NCBI RefSeq assembly: GCF_000494755.1
Contig: NC_022657.1
Span: 2,580,001-2,644,000, forward strand
Direction: 5' to 3'
Origin: Amorphoplanes friuliensis DSM 7358
GTDB taxonomy: Bacteria; Actinomycetota; Actinomycetes; Mycobacteriales; Micromonosporaceae
DNA: 64,000 bases
Shown here: positions 9,313 through 19,687 of the stretch, in pieces
Layout: every line of letters starts with the position of its first letter
How positions within the stretch are numbered: the first letter of the stretch is position 1
Position numbers and translations under genes: made by a program
Notes under the pieces: model-generated
What the model was told of the DNA's origin: nothing
The model's database searches: none
What the model saw: only the letters and a program-made list of their open reading frames with translations

Positions 9313-9345
9313 TACAGCAAGCGCTGTATTCAGCGGAAGCTGAAT
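9313..9345 (-). promoter_or_regulatory. Tandem palindromes, likely operator of the CmtR-like gene
   Basis: Two perfect dyads abut: TACAGC-N4-GCTGTA (9313-9328) and ATTCAGC-N4-GCTGAAT (9328-9345), 11 bp upstream of the regulator's start. Two adjacent palindromes of this size suit a pair of ArsR dimers. The second dyad reaches the stop codon of the transglutaminase-like gene. Confidence 0.6.
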
Positions 9346-12077
9346 CATGGGTCGTCGCGATGCCACCGCAGCGGTCCGGGGTGCAGGCTCCACCAGAGGC
9401 GCCGCCACCAGGAGCGCTTCGCCCGCAACGCCTCGGCGTAGGCGATCGCCTGACTGCCCGCCCGCTCGGCCTGCTGCTCGTCGACCGCGCCGGGCGCGAA
9501 GGCCGAGGTGTTCACAGCGCCGACCAGCTCGTCGAGCGGCGGCATGGTGTAGCCGGGCGGGGGAGCAGCCGCCCGCACCGGCGCGCTATCGCTCAGGCCT
9601 TGTTGCGGCCCCCAGGCAGCCATATCGCTGGCGATGCGTCCCGCCGCCGTCGGCCCGGCTGCCGCGGTTGCTGAGCTGCGATCCGCCGCCGGTGTGCCCG
9701 CCATCATCGGTCCGCCAGCTGCGGCGTCGACCGCCATTCCGCCCGTGGCCGCTGGTTCGCTTGCCGCCATCGGTATGCCTGCCGCCGAGGCGCCTGCCAT
9801 CGCCGGTCCGCTGGCCGCCGCCGGTCCGCTGGCCGCCGTCGCTCCGCCTGCTGCCCTCGCTCCGCCTGCTGCCCTCGCTTCGTCGCCCGGCACGTGCGGG
9901 TTGGTGTTCGTTGGCCCAGCCGGCACCGAGCCGGTGCCGTTCGTTATTCGTGGGTCTGTCTCAAGGACGTCATCCGCGGGGTTCTTGCGCCCGAGCCATC
10001 GATTCCTCGGCTTGCCGCTATCCATCGACCCGGTGTCGCCAGACCCCTGACCACGGGCCAGTCGTGCGGCCTTGCCGCGAACCGCAGGCGTCGCCGCGAA
10101 GGCAGCGGCCTCCGAAGCCGCCAGGTGTGGTGGCACCGGCCGCCCGTCCAGCCGCAGCGCATCGGTGAATTCCAGCCAGGCCCCGGTGATCCGCTCCGGT
10201 GGGGTGCCCACCTCGAGCCGCCGGCGCCGCAGCCCGCGCCGCATCGCCACGATCGTTCCCGCTGCCGCGGCCAGGATCAGCAGCACCGAGCCCGAGGCCC
10301 CGCCCGCCACCAGCACCGCCGACGGCCCACCGGCCTGCGGAACCTGCGCCTGGGCCAACGCCGGTGGCGCCGAAGCGCTCGGCGTCTCGGAGGCGGGCGG
10401 CGGCTCGGAGGTCGGGGGCGGCGAGGGCTTGGGGGTGAAGTCCTCCTCGACCGGCCGCGGCGTCTGATTGCTCTTGGGCAGCGGATCGAAGGCCACCCAG
10501 CCCAGCTGGTCGAAGAGCACCTCGGGCCACGCGATCGCATCCGCGCCGGTGACCGTGCCACCGGCCCGCGGCGCGTCGAAGCCCACGACCACCCGGGTCG
10601 GCAGGCCGGTCAGCCGGGCCAGCAGCGCGAACGAGGCCGCGAACTGCTCCGAGGTCCCGCGCTGACCACCCTGATCGCGCGGGCCGAACAAGAAGAACTG
10701 CAGGTTCGGGTACGCGTGCCCGCTCGGCGCGTCCGGCACCTTGCGGTAGTGCTCGGACAGGAACTCCTCGATCGCCGCCGCCCGGTCGTACGAGCCCGCG
10801 TTGCCGTCCGCGAGCTGCTGCGAGAGCCGCTCGATCGACTCGGGCACGCCCGCACCGATACGCAGGAAGCGCGCCACCGCGTCACCGGTCGGCGAGTCCG
10901 CCGTGGGCAGCAGGTTGTAGTCGGGCTCCTGGCTCTGCGAGGTGACCGTGTAGCGCAGGCCCGGTCGCAGCACCTCGGGGCAGATCAGCGTGCCGGTCTC
11001 GGGGTCGTAGGCGACCCGCGCACCCTGCACGCCGGTCGGCGTCGGCACGACCGGCAGCAGCCGCCCCGCCAGCTCGTCGACGGTGATCTCCTGCCTGATC
11101 TCCTGCACCGGCACGTCAGGCAGCAACGGCGCGGCCGGCAGCACCCGCCCGGCATTGCGATACACGGCACCGACCCGCCAGGTCACCCCGTCGTAGTCGG
11201 GCAGCACCGCCAGCCGCAGCCGCGTCGTGCCCTTGCCGCTCGCGGCCGGTCCGACCTCCAGCAGGCTCTGCTCCGGTGCCAGCGCCCAGCCGGAGATCCG
11301 GTTCAGCGGGCTCTCATCCAGGCTGTCGACCTGCGGCGGTTCCACGTACTTACGGGGGTCGACCGGGGTGGCCGACACCCGCGCACTGACCCACGGACCC
11401 ACCGCGACGATCAGGCCGAGCAGGATCACCAGGCCGGCGGCCGCTCCGGCCAGGGCCCGTCCGCGCACGGCCGTGCGCGTCGACGCCGGTACGTCGTCCA
11501 GCGATGCACCACCCGGGCGCGCGGACACGGCGAGCACGAGGACGACCAGGCCGGCGAAGAGCACGGTCGGCCACCCGGCGCTGTCGGCGTTGGGCCCGAC
11601 GACGTAGAGCGCCCCGCAGTAGAGCGCCGCCGCCGGCACACAGCCCAGCAGCACCCGCCGTGAACGGACCGCGACCTCGGCCCCGGCGAGCCCGGCCAGC
11701 CACGCCGCCACCACCGGCACGACCACGGTGTCCGGCGTCGACTCGACCGGGATCATGGCCGTGAGCAACCGCGGAATGCCGTTGGCCAGCGCGTCGGCGA
11801 CGATCGCGGGCAACGACCCGGCCACATCCGCCCGGTCCGCCGCCAGCTTCAATGCCCCGAGCGTGTACCCGGCCAGCAGCACCACCGACAGCGGCGCGAT
11901 GCTCCACGACGGCAACCGCCGCGCGGCCACGCTGACCGCGACCGACCCGAGCGCCGCCCCGGCGACCACCTGCAGCAGGAAACCGTCGGCATAGATCCGG
12001 CCCAGGACCACCCCGGACAGAGCGATCAGGACCACGAGCGCCACGGGGACGACCGCCGCGCGCACCCACCTCACCAT
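9345..12077 (-). CDS. Transglutaminase-like membrane protein (DUF3488/TgpA type)
   Basis: A 910-residue membrane protein. Seven or so N-terminal helices (residues 1-230) precede an extracytoplasmic transglutaminase-like domain (about 430-530), a Pro/Ser-rich linker, one more helix (about 580-605) and a cytoplasmic Ala/Gly/Pro-rich tail with a DUF4129-like region. The catalytic positions are altered: the usual Cys is Ser476 (GTSEQFAASFALLAR) and the usual His is Ile515 (ADAIAWPEV), so the domain is probably not a working enzyme. Actinobacterial operon members often look like this. It overlaps the DUF58 gene by 7 bp and is the last gene of the MoxR operon. Confidence 0.88.
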   Translation of the reverse strand: MVRWVRAAVVPVALVVLIALSGVVLGRIYADGFLLQVVAGAALGSVAVSVAARRLPSWSIAPLSVVLLAGYTLGALKLAADRADVAGSLPAIVADALANGIPRLLTAMIPVESTPDTVVVPVVAAWLAGLAGAEVAVRSRRVLLGCVPAAALYCGALYVVGPNADSAGWPTVLFAGLVVLVLAVSARPGGASLDDVPASTRTAVRGRALAGAAAGLVILLGLIVAVGPWVSARVSATPVDPRKYVEPPQVDSLDESPLNRISGWALAPEQSLLEVGPAASGKGTTRLRLAVLPDYDGVTWRVGAVYRNAGRVLPAAPLLPDVPVQEIRQEITVDELAGRLLPVVPTPTGVQGARVAYDPETGTLICPEVLRPGLRYTVTSQSQEPDYNLLPTADSPTGDAVARFLRIGAGVPESIERLSQQLADGNAGSYDRAAAIEEFLSEHYRKVPDAPSGHAYPNLQFFLFGPRDQGGQRGTSEQFAASFALLARLTGLPTRVVVGFDAPRAGGTVTGADAIAWPEVLFDQLGWVAFDPLPKSNQTPRPVEEDFTPKPSPPPTSEPPPASETPSASAPPALAQAQVPQAGGPSAVLVAGGASGSVLLILAAAAGTIVAMRRGLRRRRLEVGTPPERITGAWLEFTDALRLDGRPVPPHLAASEAAAFAATPAVRGKAARLARGQGSGDTGSMDSGKPRNRWLGRKNPADDVLETDPRITNGTGSVPAGPTNTNPHVPGDEARAAGGARAAGGATAASGPAAASGPAMAGASAAGIPMAASEPAATGGMAVDAAAGGPMMAGTPAADRSSATAAAGPTAAGRIASDMAAWGPQQGLSDSAPVRAAAPPPGYTMPPLDELVGAVNTSAFAPGAVDEQQAERAGSQAIAYAEALRAKRSWWRRLWWSLHPGPLRWHRDDP

Positions 12078-13212
12078 CCGCGCACTCCGTCCCAGGCGCC
12101 GGCGAACTGCTCGCCGTTCTCGGCCTCGATGACGATCAGCCCGCCCCCGGCCGACACCGGCGCCGCGTCCGGGTCACCGAACAACCCCGCGATCACCACC
12201 GGATACGCCCCGCGCAGCGCAGTCACCGCCCCCAGATCGGCGCGCCCACCGGGCCCGGTCAGATAGACCAGAGTGTCCCCGAGCTTGCTCTGCCGCAGGC
12301 TGCGCAACGTCTGGGTCAGATCACCGGCCCGCAGCGTGGCCTCGGTCAGCACGTCCAGGAACGGCCCCTTGGCCGGACCCGACACCAGATGCAGAGAGAC
12401 CGGCAGATCCTCGCGTACGGCCGCAGCGATGATCGACGCCGCCGCCTCACAGGAGTCCTCGAACGAGTCGGCCACGCCGTCCTTGCCCCGCGGATGAGCG
12501 CCGGCCCGGTCGTCGAGCAGCACGATGATGGTCGGCTCACTGGTGTCGAGCTGCTCGCGCACCATCAGCTCGCCGACCTTGGCCGAACTGCGCCAGTGCA
12601 CCCGCCGCAACTCGTCGCCGACGACGTACTCACGCAGCGAGTCGAAGGTGATCGTGCCGTGCGGCACCTTGTCGATGCGCCCGTCGAGGCTGCGGGCCAT
12701 GCCGGCCGGCACCGCGCGCAGCAGGTGGATCCGCGGATGCACCCACACGGTTGTCGACTCGCCGTAGGTGCGCGACAACGTCATGAGCCCCAGCGGATCG
12801 TTACGGGTGACCCGCAACGGCCCGACCGGCACGACTCCACGCCGGTTGGTCGGCACCGGATAGCCGACGGTGGTGTCCCGCCCCGGCCGCAACCGCAGCA
12901 GCGGCACCGGGACGTTCGCCGGGCCGCAACGGTCGACCGCGACCAGGTTCGCCGCGCGCAGCTTGCTGGTGTTGCGCACGGTCAGGGTCATGTTCGCCGG
13001 CTCACCGCGGGCGACCCGGTCGGGCTCGGCGACCCGCTCGACGCCCAGCCCGGGCCGCCAGACCGCGAAGACCCCCCCGCAGATCAGCGCCACCGCGGCG
13101 GCCGACCCGAGCAGGGCCAGGTCGGGATAGCCGAACCGGAACCCGGCCACCAGCAACGCCACCGCGCCGAGCAGCACGCCCAGACCGCGGGCGGTGATCC
13201 CGCCGAGCCGCC

Positions 13213-13216
<4 letters not shown>
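12071..13216 (-). CDS. DUF58 domain membrane protein
   Basis: A 381-residue protein with two N-terminal membrane helices (about 10-55), a beta-rich region, and the DUF58 signature [21 protein letters not shown] around residues 195-215, followed by a vWA-like fold. DUF58 proteins act with MoxR ATPases in an unresolved chaperone-like process at the envelope. The GTG start at 13216 overlaps the MoxR stop as GTGA; a longer ATG-initiated frame would run antisense-free through moxR in a different frame and is not credible. Confidence 0.85.
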
Positions 13217-14199
<983 letters not shown>

Positions 14200-14209
14200 G
14201 GGCGGATCC

Positions 14210-16861
14210 TCAGCAGGTGGGCAGATCGTTGATGTCGTCGCCGCCGTCGAGGTTGAGCCACGCGAACGGGATGTAGTTCTTGCCCTCGTAGGCCACCTGC
14301 ACCCACCAGGTCGAGACCTTGTTGTGGTTGTAGATGTACGAGTCGATCTCGGAACCCTTCTTCTTGCAGTACGCCTCGAGCCGGCGTCCGGGCTTGGCCC
14401 AGCCGACCTGCTTGTCGTTGTCCTGCTCCGTGACGCTGAAGATCTCGTTGCCGTTGCGACCCTCGCGGTCCTTGTCGCAGTAGGTCGCCGTCGCGCCGTC
14501 CTCACCGTTGTTGCAGGTGGCGGTGCCGTAGAGCGCGTCGGTCTTCTGGTCGCGAGCCTTGGGCTCGCTGGCGCCCGCCGCGGTGGTGGCGGTGACGGTG
14601 AACGTGTAGCTGGTGCTGGGCTCGAGCCCGGTGACCTTGAGGCTGGAGCAGCTGCCGCTGGCCGATTTGCCGCCGTTGTTGGCCGTCATCTTGCAGGTGG
14701 CTGTCGCGCCGCCGGTCACGACGGTGAAGGTCACGGTCGCGGTGTTGAACGTCGCCGACGAGCCGCTGATCGCGACGACCGGCTTCGGCAGCGTCTGGGC
14801 GCTGGCCGTCGCGGCCTCGCTCTCACCGGCCTCGTTGACCGCGCGCACCTCCACGGCGACGTCCTTGCCGGTGCCGAAACCGGTCAGCGTCGCCCCGGTG
14901 CCGTCGGTGACCTCGGTGGTCTTGCCACCGGCGGCCACCAGGTACTTGGTGATGGCCCGCCCGTTCTCCGGCGGCGCCGTCCAGGTCACCTTGATCGCGC
15001 CGGCCTGGTCGCCGGCGGTGGCCGCATCGAGGTTCTCGGGACGGCCGGGCTTGGCGAACGGCACGACGCTGTTGCTGATCGGTGAGGCCTTCGAGCCGGC
15101 ACCGCGCTCGTTGATCGCCACGACCGTGAACGCGTACTGCTTGCCGTACTCGAGCTCGCCGTCCTTGATGCTCAGGCTCGTCTCGCCCTTGGCCTCGCCG
15201 ATCGGCGCCGACGTGCCGTCGCTGACGGCCGTCACGGCGTACCGGGTGATCTCCAGGCCCTGACCGTTCGCGGCGGGCCAGCTGACGCTGACCGTGCCGT
15301 CCGGTTTGGCCTCGGCGGTGGCTGCCGTCGGGGCGTCGGGGACCTCGGAGGTCGGCTTCACCGCGTTGCTGTTGCGCGACGGGCCGTCGCCCTTCTTGTT
15401 GACCGCGTGCACGGCGAAGCGGTAGGTCTCGCCGTTGGTCAGCCCGGTGACGTTCAGCGAGCGCTGATTGGCGCCGACCTGGAACGTCTTGTCCGCGCCG
15501 ACCACCACGTAGCGGGTGATCGAGGCGCCGTTGGCCGCCGCGGCCTGCCAGCTGACCCGGACCTCGGCGTTGCCGGCAGCCGCGCGCACGCTGCGCGGGG
15601 CGCCCGGCTTGCTGACCGGTGGCTTCTTCGGCTTGGGCGGGGGCGGCGGCGGGTCCGGGGGAGTGGGCGGCGGATCGCCACCGAGAACGTCATCGGCGTA
15701 CTTGTCGACCACCCGCACCCGGTGGGCGTTGTCGACGACCCGCGCGGTCGACGAGCCCGGTGCGTTGATGAACAGGTAGTTCTCCCGGACCTCGAGCTCG
15801 AGCGGGCCGCCCGGGGTCTTGAAGCCGATGTTCTTCTGCGCCCGCCCGGCGGCGTCGAACACGTGCACCGTGCCGGTCGACTCGTCGGCGATGTAGAAGA
15901 AGCCCTCCCAGGCCACCGCGGGCTGTAGTTCGGCGCCGTCACCGGGCACCGCGAAGTCCGCGACCGGGGCGGAGTCGCGCACGGCGTACACGTGGCGGGC
16001 GTCCGGGACCGTGACCGGCACGACCGCGCCGTCGGTGTGGGTGGGCAGCGTGCCCGGCCCGGCCAGCGGCAGGGCGGTGACGACCTTGGTGTCGTCGCGG
16101 ATGGTGGTCAGCGCGTTGGTGGTGCGGTTGAGGATCGCCACACCGTTCTCCAAGGTGGAGATCGTCAGGTCGTGGCTGGCCGGCGCGACCGGATCGGTGC
16201 GCATCCGGACCGGCCCGACCGCGGTCTCGCCACCACCGGCGCCGCCGGTGGCCGAGCTGTCAGGCAGGGGAGCGGCCGTGATCGCGGTGACGGTGCCCTC
16301 GCTGGGCGCGGCGATCCACAGACGGCCCTTGCCGTCGAAGACGCCGCCGGTGATGCCGGGCGGGAACCGCAGCGACTCGCCGATCGGCGTCAGCGACCGC
16401 GGGTCGAGCTGGCGCACCTCACCCTGCACCGCGTCGATGACAAACGCGGCATCCTCGTGCAGCGCGACGCTGACCCCGATGCCGGCGGTCGTCGGCGTGG
16501 TGACCAGGGTCTGCAGCGACGTAAGGTCCATCGAGCTGACCACGCCGGTCTGCTGGTCACGCAGGAGCACGAAGCGGTCGTTCTGCACGACCTGCAGCTC
16601 GTGACCGCGCGCCTTGGGCACGTCGACGCGGGTGTCCACCCGGGCGGTGACGCCGTTGATCCGCGCCGCCTCGCCCTTGGTCTTGCTCCAGACCCAGGAA
16701 GCGGCATCGAAGCTGGCAACCGCCTGATCGGCGGCGCCGAGCCCGAGAACGGTGAGACCGAGACCGGCGACCAGGCTCAGAACGGTGCCCATGGTGACGA
16801 GACCGCCGCGACTGCGCCATCGACGCTTGCGCTGGTCCACCACCACATCTGCACTGGCCAC
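14210..16861 (-). CDS. Membrane-anchored fibronectin type III surface protein
   Basis: About 883 residues. A short basic cytoplasmic start (DQRKRRWRSRGG) and one helix lead into an extracellular region that looks like a beta-propeller (about 60-400), a Pro-rich hinge (near 420), four to five FN3 domains (to about 780), and a C-terminal Cys-containing module of about 90 residues ending DDINDLPTC. The GTG at 16861 is preceded by GGGGAGG at suitable distance, so I prefer it to ATGs at 16903/16906. It heads the MoxR operon and may be a client or partner of that machinery at the cell surface. Confidence 0.82.
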   Translation of the reverse strand: MASADVVVDQRKRRWRSRGGLVTMGTVLSLVAGLGLTVLGLGAADQAVASFDAASWVWSKTKGEAARINGVTARVDTRVDVPKARGHELQVVQNDRFVLLRDQQTGVVSSMDLTSLQTLVTTPTTAGIGVSVALHEDAAFVIDAVQGEVRQLDPRSLTPIGESLRFPPGITGGVFDGKGRLWIAAPSEGTVTAITAAPLPDSSATGGAGGGETAVGPVRMRTDPVAPASHDLTISTLENGVAILNRTTNALTTIRDDTKVVTALPLAGPGTLPTHTDGAVVPVTVPDARHVYAVRDSAPVADFAVPGDGAELQPAVAWEGFFYIADESTGTVHVFDAAGRAQKNIGFKTPGGPLELEVRENYLFINAPGSSTARVVDNAHRVRVVDKYADDVLGGDPPPTPPDPPPPPPKPKKPPVSKPGAPRSVRAAAGNAEVRVSWQAAAANGASITRYVVVGADKTFQVGANQRSLNVTGLTNGETYRFAVHAVNKKGDGPSRNSNAVKPTSEVPDAPTAATAEAKPDGTVSVSWPAANGQGLEITRYAVTAVSDGTSAPIGEAKGETSLSIKDGELEYGKQYAFTVVAINERGAGSKASPISNSVVPFAKPGRPENLDAATAGDQAGAIKVTWTAPPENGRAITKYLVAAGGKTTEVTDGTGATLTGFGTGKDVAVEVRAVNEAGESEAATASAQTLPKPVVAISGSSATFNTATVTFTVVTGGATATCKMTANNGGKSASGSCSSLKVTGLEPSTSYTFTVTATTAAGASEPKARDQKTDALYGTATCNNGEDGATATYCDKDREGRNGNEIFSVTEQDNDKQVGWAKPGRRLEAYCKKKGSEIDSYIYNHNKVSTWWVQVAYEGKNYIPFAWLNLDGGDDINDLPTC

Positions 16862-16975
16862 AGCCTGCCTACCTCCCCGTTTCGCCCGTAGGACGCAGGC
16901 CATCATAGGGGGATCCAGGGGCGTGTGGACACCCGGCAAGTCACGGTTGTGGATAGTGAAGATCGCCGAGAGTGA

Positions 16976-18232
16976 TCAACGCTTACTGGGTGACGGCGCC
17001 ACGGAACCCGTCGATCGACTCGTGCACGTCTGCGGCGAGGTCGAGAACTGACTCGTGGTGTAGACAGCGACGATCGCGAAGCAATAGTCCAGGTCAGCGT
17101 TGAGTCCATTGAGATCAAAAGAGGTCGTCGTCGGACCCACCTGACCCATCGGCTGCAGCTGCTGCCCGGGCCGCCCGCCGGTGACGACAAACGACGCCTT
17201 CCCGTTGGCCGGATCACTCCAGAACAGCTGAACCGACGATCCGTAGTCGCGCATGCGCACATCGCTAGGAGCGGGCCCGGCCAGAGTTGGCACATCAGAG
17301 TCCGGATCGTCACCCCGACTGGCAATGACGATCACCAGCGCGACCACCGCGATGATCACCCCGAAGACAGCGGCAATCGCCGCGAACATGGCCGGCGCCT
17401 TCCTCGCGTACGACGAATCAGGCTGAGCTGGTGCGGCCGAGGTGATCGGCGGCGCGGAGATGATCTGCGGCATGGGCTGCTGTTCGAAGCGCGACTGCTC
17501 GTAGAACCGCGGCTCCGGCTGGTCGTAACTCGGCTGCGGCGCGGGCTGCTGGTAGCTCGGTTGCGGCGTGGGCTGCTCATAGCTCGGCCGGGGTGCGGGT
17601 TGCTGGTAGCTCGGCTGGGGCGGGGGAGCGGGTCGCTCGTAGCTGGGCTGTGGCTGCGGCGTGGGAGCCGGTGCGGGGAAATGCCGGGGCGCCGGCTCGG
17701 CCACGGGAACCTGCTGGTCCTGCGGCGCTTTGCGCTGCGGGGGTACCTGGATGCGCTGCAAGTCGGTCGCGGACAGCTCCATGCGTACCGTGGGAGGGTC
17801 TTCTCCCAGGTAGGAGCGCGCGCGGACGACGGCCCAGTGATCCGCGCCGAGGGCGGCAGGACCGTGCGTGGCCACCCGGGTGAAAGCCCGCCGGGCCTCG
17901 TGCCGGTTCTCCATCTCCTCGGCAACCACGCCCAAGTCGAAAGAAATCGCCAGCATGACCGGATCGGCATCGCCGAGCCGCCACTGCCCAGCCGCGAAGG
18001 CCTCTTCCAGCACCCGCCGGGCCCCCGACTGATCGCCGCCCTGCAGATGCACCGAGGCCAGCTGCTGCAAGGTCGCAAGAACCTCAGGATCGTCCTCACC
18101 AAGATTGGCCCGCCCGACATCAACGGCATGCTCGAGCACAGCACGAGCCTGCCCAAGGTCGCCGGAACCGGCAAAAGCCTGAGCACGCTGCCGCGCAGCA
18201 AGAAGCGGGGACGCCTGTGACACGCACGCCAT
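16976..18232 (-). CDS. TPR-like, Pro/Gln/Tyr-repeat, single-pass protein with FN3-like C-terminus
   Basis: A 418-residue protein in four parts: TPR-like helical repeats (about 5-130, with LGQARAVLEHAVDVGRANLG and similar units); a low-complexity region (about 165-265) with about seven PSYxQPxPxP-type repeats; one transmembrane helix (near 300-325, MFAAIAAVFGVIIAVVALVIVIA); and an extracellular FN3-like domain. The ATG at 18232 is taken; a GTG 9 bp further in is also possible. It lies 114 bp upstream of the FN3/MoxR operon on the same strand and may belong with it. Function is unknown. Confidence 0.75.
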   Translation of the reverse strand: MACVSQASPLLAARQRAQAFAGSGDLGQARAVLEHAVDVGRANLGEDDPEVLATLQQLASVHLQGGDQSGARRVLEEAFAAGQWRLGDADPVMLAISFDLGVVAEEMENRHEARRAFTRVATHGPAALGADHWAVVRARSYLGEDPPTVRMELSATDLQRIQVPPQRKAPQDQQVPVAEPAPRHFPAPAPTPQPQPSYERPAPPPQPSYQQPAPRPSYEQPTPQPSYQQPAPQPSYDQPEPRFYEQSRFEQQPMPQIISAPPITSAAPAQPDSSYARKAPAMFAAIAAVFGVIIAVVALVIVIASRGDDPDSDVPTLAGPAPSDVRMRDYGSSVQLFWSDPANGKASFVVTGGRPGQQLQPMGQVGPTTTSFDLNGLNADLDYCFAIVAVYTTSQFSTSPQTCTSRSTGSVAPSPSKR

Positions 18233-18390
18233 GCTGCCTGGAACCCCGAGATCACGCCAGTACGTCCCGTCAGGGGTGCCCCACTTCGACCCCGCCGAAC
18301 GGCCGTGTAAAGTTCTCTCCTGTGCGGCCCACCGGCCAGCCGATACCGGGTGCAAGCCCCACATCGGCCCCGCTAGGCTGTACTCACCTT

Positions 18391-18475
18391 GTCCGGGTGG
18401 CGGAATGGCAGACGCGCTAGCTTGAGGTGCTAGTGTCCTTTATCGGACGTGGGGGTTCAAGTCCCCCCTCGGACA
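18391..18475 (+). tRNA. tRNA-Leu (anticodon GAG)
   Basis: An 85-nt class II tRNA. The acceptor stem GTCCGGG pairs with CTCGGAC, the D arm holds GGCGGAATGGCAGACGC, and the anticodon stem CTAGC/GCTAG encloses loop TTGAGGT with anticodon GAG at 18424-18426. The long variable arm is TGTCC/GGACG, and the T arm is GGGGG-TTCAAGT-CCCCC. CCA is not encoded. A recombinase relic on the other strand reads through its 3' half, as expected for an integration target. Confidence 0.96.
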
Positions 18476-19265
18476 CACATTAAGCACACGGCCGAGATCG
18501 GAACTGACGATCTCGGCCATCAGTGTCTTCAGACCAGGCTTGTAGGTCATCCTGAGGCCGATGCGGCTGTAGAGCTCCGCCTTGTCGCGTGGATCAGCCC
18601 CGCGGAGGACGTTGAGTAGCCCACCGAGCCCTTCCACAATCGCCGCGATTTGATCTTCGTTGAGGCGCTGTGGCGGTGCTGCGCTGATCCATAGCGCGGC
18701 GGTAGCCGTCGCTCGAGTGCCGGACGTCTCGCGAATCCAGTCGGCGATGAGTGGGGGCGCTGCCGGCGTCGAGCGCGGCGCGGTAACCCTGGATCTTGGT
18801 GTCGCAGTCCGCGATGGTGCGGTTGAGTTGTTCGCTCTCGTCGCTGGCGCGGAAGGCGGCGAGCGGGGTGCGGTAGTGGGCATCGGCCAGGCTGCGCAGG
18901 TTGGCGGCGAGGCTCTTGCCGCTCAGCTCTCGGCGAAGGAAGCGGTCGATCGGCTCGATGACGGCTTCTTCACGGAGGTAGAGCACCGGTGGGTGGGCAA
19001 CCTCGTGTTGGCGGACGTAGTCGCGGGATGCCTTGCAGCGGTAGTATAGCCGGCCGTGATTCGGGTTGCCGACCATCTTGCGGTCGCAGAGCCCGCACGT
19101 GATGAGGCCGCGGAACAGGAAGGGGCGCACGCTGCGCCTCGGCGCCCGGCCCGCCTCGCTACGAGCGCCGCGCGTCTTGACCGTTCCCTGCGCTCGCGCG
19201 TAGAGATCAGTCGGGATCAGCGGCTCGTGCGCCTCTGCCTTGGACCACACCCACTCGCCGAGGCC
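18440..19265 (-). pseudogene. Serine recombinase (integrase) remnant at tRNA-Leu
   Basis: The part from about 19265 down encodes a recombinase linker and zinc beta-ribbon (GEWVWSK, HEPLIPTDLYARAQ, then FLFRGLITCGLCDRKMVG, YYRCK), followed by a coiled-coil region. Around 18780 the frame shifts; the other frame carries the C-terminus (PLIADWIRET, LNEDQIAAIVEGLGG, DKAELYSRIGLRMTY) and ends inside the tRNA antisense as CPRGDLNPHVR. The N-terminal catalytic resolvase domain with its serine is absent. The gene is thus truncated and frameshifted. Its position argues that a mobile element once integrated at this tRNA. Confidence 0.85.
18490..18518. terminator. Hairpin downstream of tRNA-Leu
   Basis: A perfect 11-bp stem (GGCCGAGATCG with CGATCTCGGCC, 7-nt loop) begins 15 nt after the tRNA 3' end. 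It also lies within the last codons of the antisense recombinase remnant. Confidence 0.55.
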
Positions 19266-19380
19266 GGCATCACCCACAAAAGAACCCGTTCGTTCCGCCC
19301 GCAAACCAACGGCAAGGTATAGTCCTTCCACCGCACCCTGACCGAAGAATGGTCCTACGCCCGGCCTTACTCCTCAGAAT
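19263..19380 (+). pseudogene. IS481-type transposase fragment
   Basis: About 39 codons read GITHKRTRSFRPQTNGKV, stop, SFHRTLTEEWSYARPYSSE, the end of an IS481-type integrase core (RPQTNGKVERFHRT motif). The TAG replaces the expected Glu codon. It joins the truncated recombinase directly on one side and another gene fragment on the other. Confidence 0.72.
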
Positions 19381-19481
19381 GGCCTCGGCGGCGGGCTTCG
19401 CGGTCAGCCCCGGCCTGTTCAGCGCCGACCGGTTCCACCCGTCCAGCGCCGGCTACGCCGTGATCGCGGTGCGCTGGCCGG
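19379..19481 (+). pseudogene. C-terminal scrap of an SGNH/GDSL-type hydrolase
   Basis: About 34 codons read ASAAGFAVSPGLFSADRFHPSSAGYAVIA. The D-x-x-H in DRFHPSSAGYA is the catalytic Asp/His block of SGNH hydrolases, which normally lies at the C-terminus. Nothing of the rest of the enzyme is seen. The interval 19482-19687 holds no recognisable gene. Confidence 0.5.
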
Positions 19482-19687
19482 CCCGATCCGCGAGGCGGCG
19501 GCGCGGTCGTCCCTCGGCTGAGACCCGGGCCCGGCGCACGGAGTCTGCGGCCCGGCGCGGGATCGGATCTCCGGCAATCACCCGGACGTGCCGAAGCAGT
19601 AGCTGCGCAGCCCCGTATCGCCGCGGTGACTCCGTGCTATCGTTCCGCTCCCACCTTAGTTCGGCCGCAGCGTGCAGGGAGTCATCC

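Noticed and set aside
10530..10655. Loss of catalytic Cys and His in the transglutaminase-like domain as a novelty
   Set aside because: Actinobacterial members of this MoxR-DUF58 operon family commonly show Ser and non-His residues at these places, so it is a subfamily trait as far as I know.
9894..11663. A 589-codon plus-strand frame opposite the transglutaminase-like gene
   Set aside because: Shadow frame in very GC-rich DNA; Arg/Gln/His-rich with no family features.
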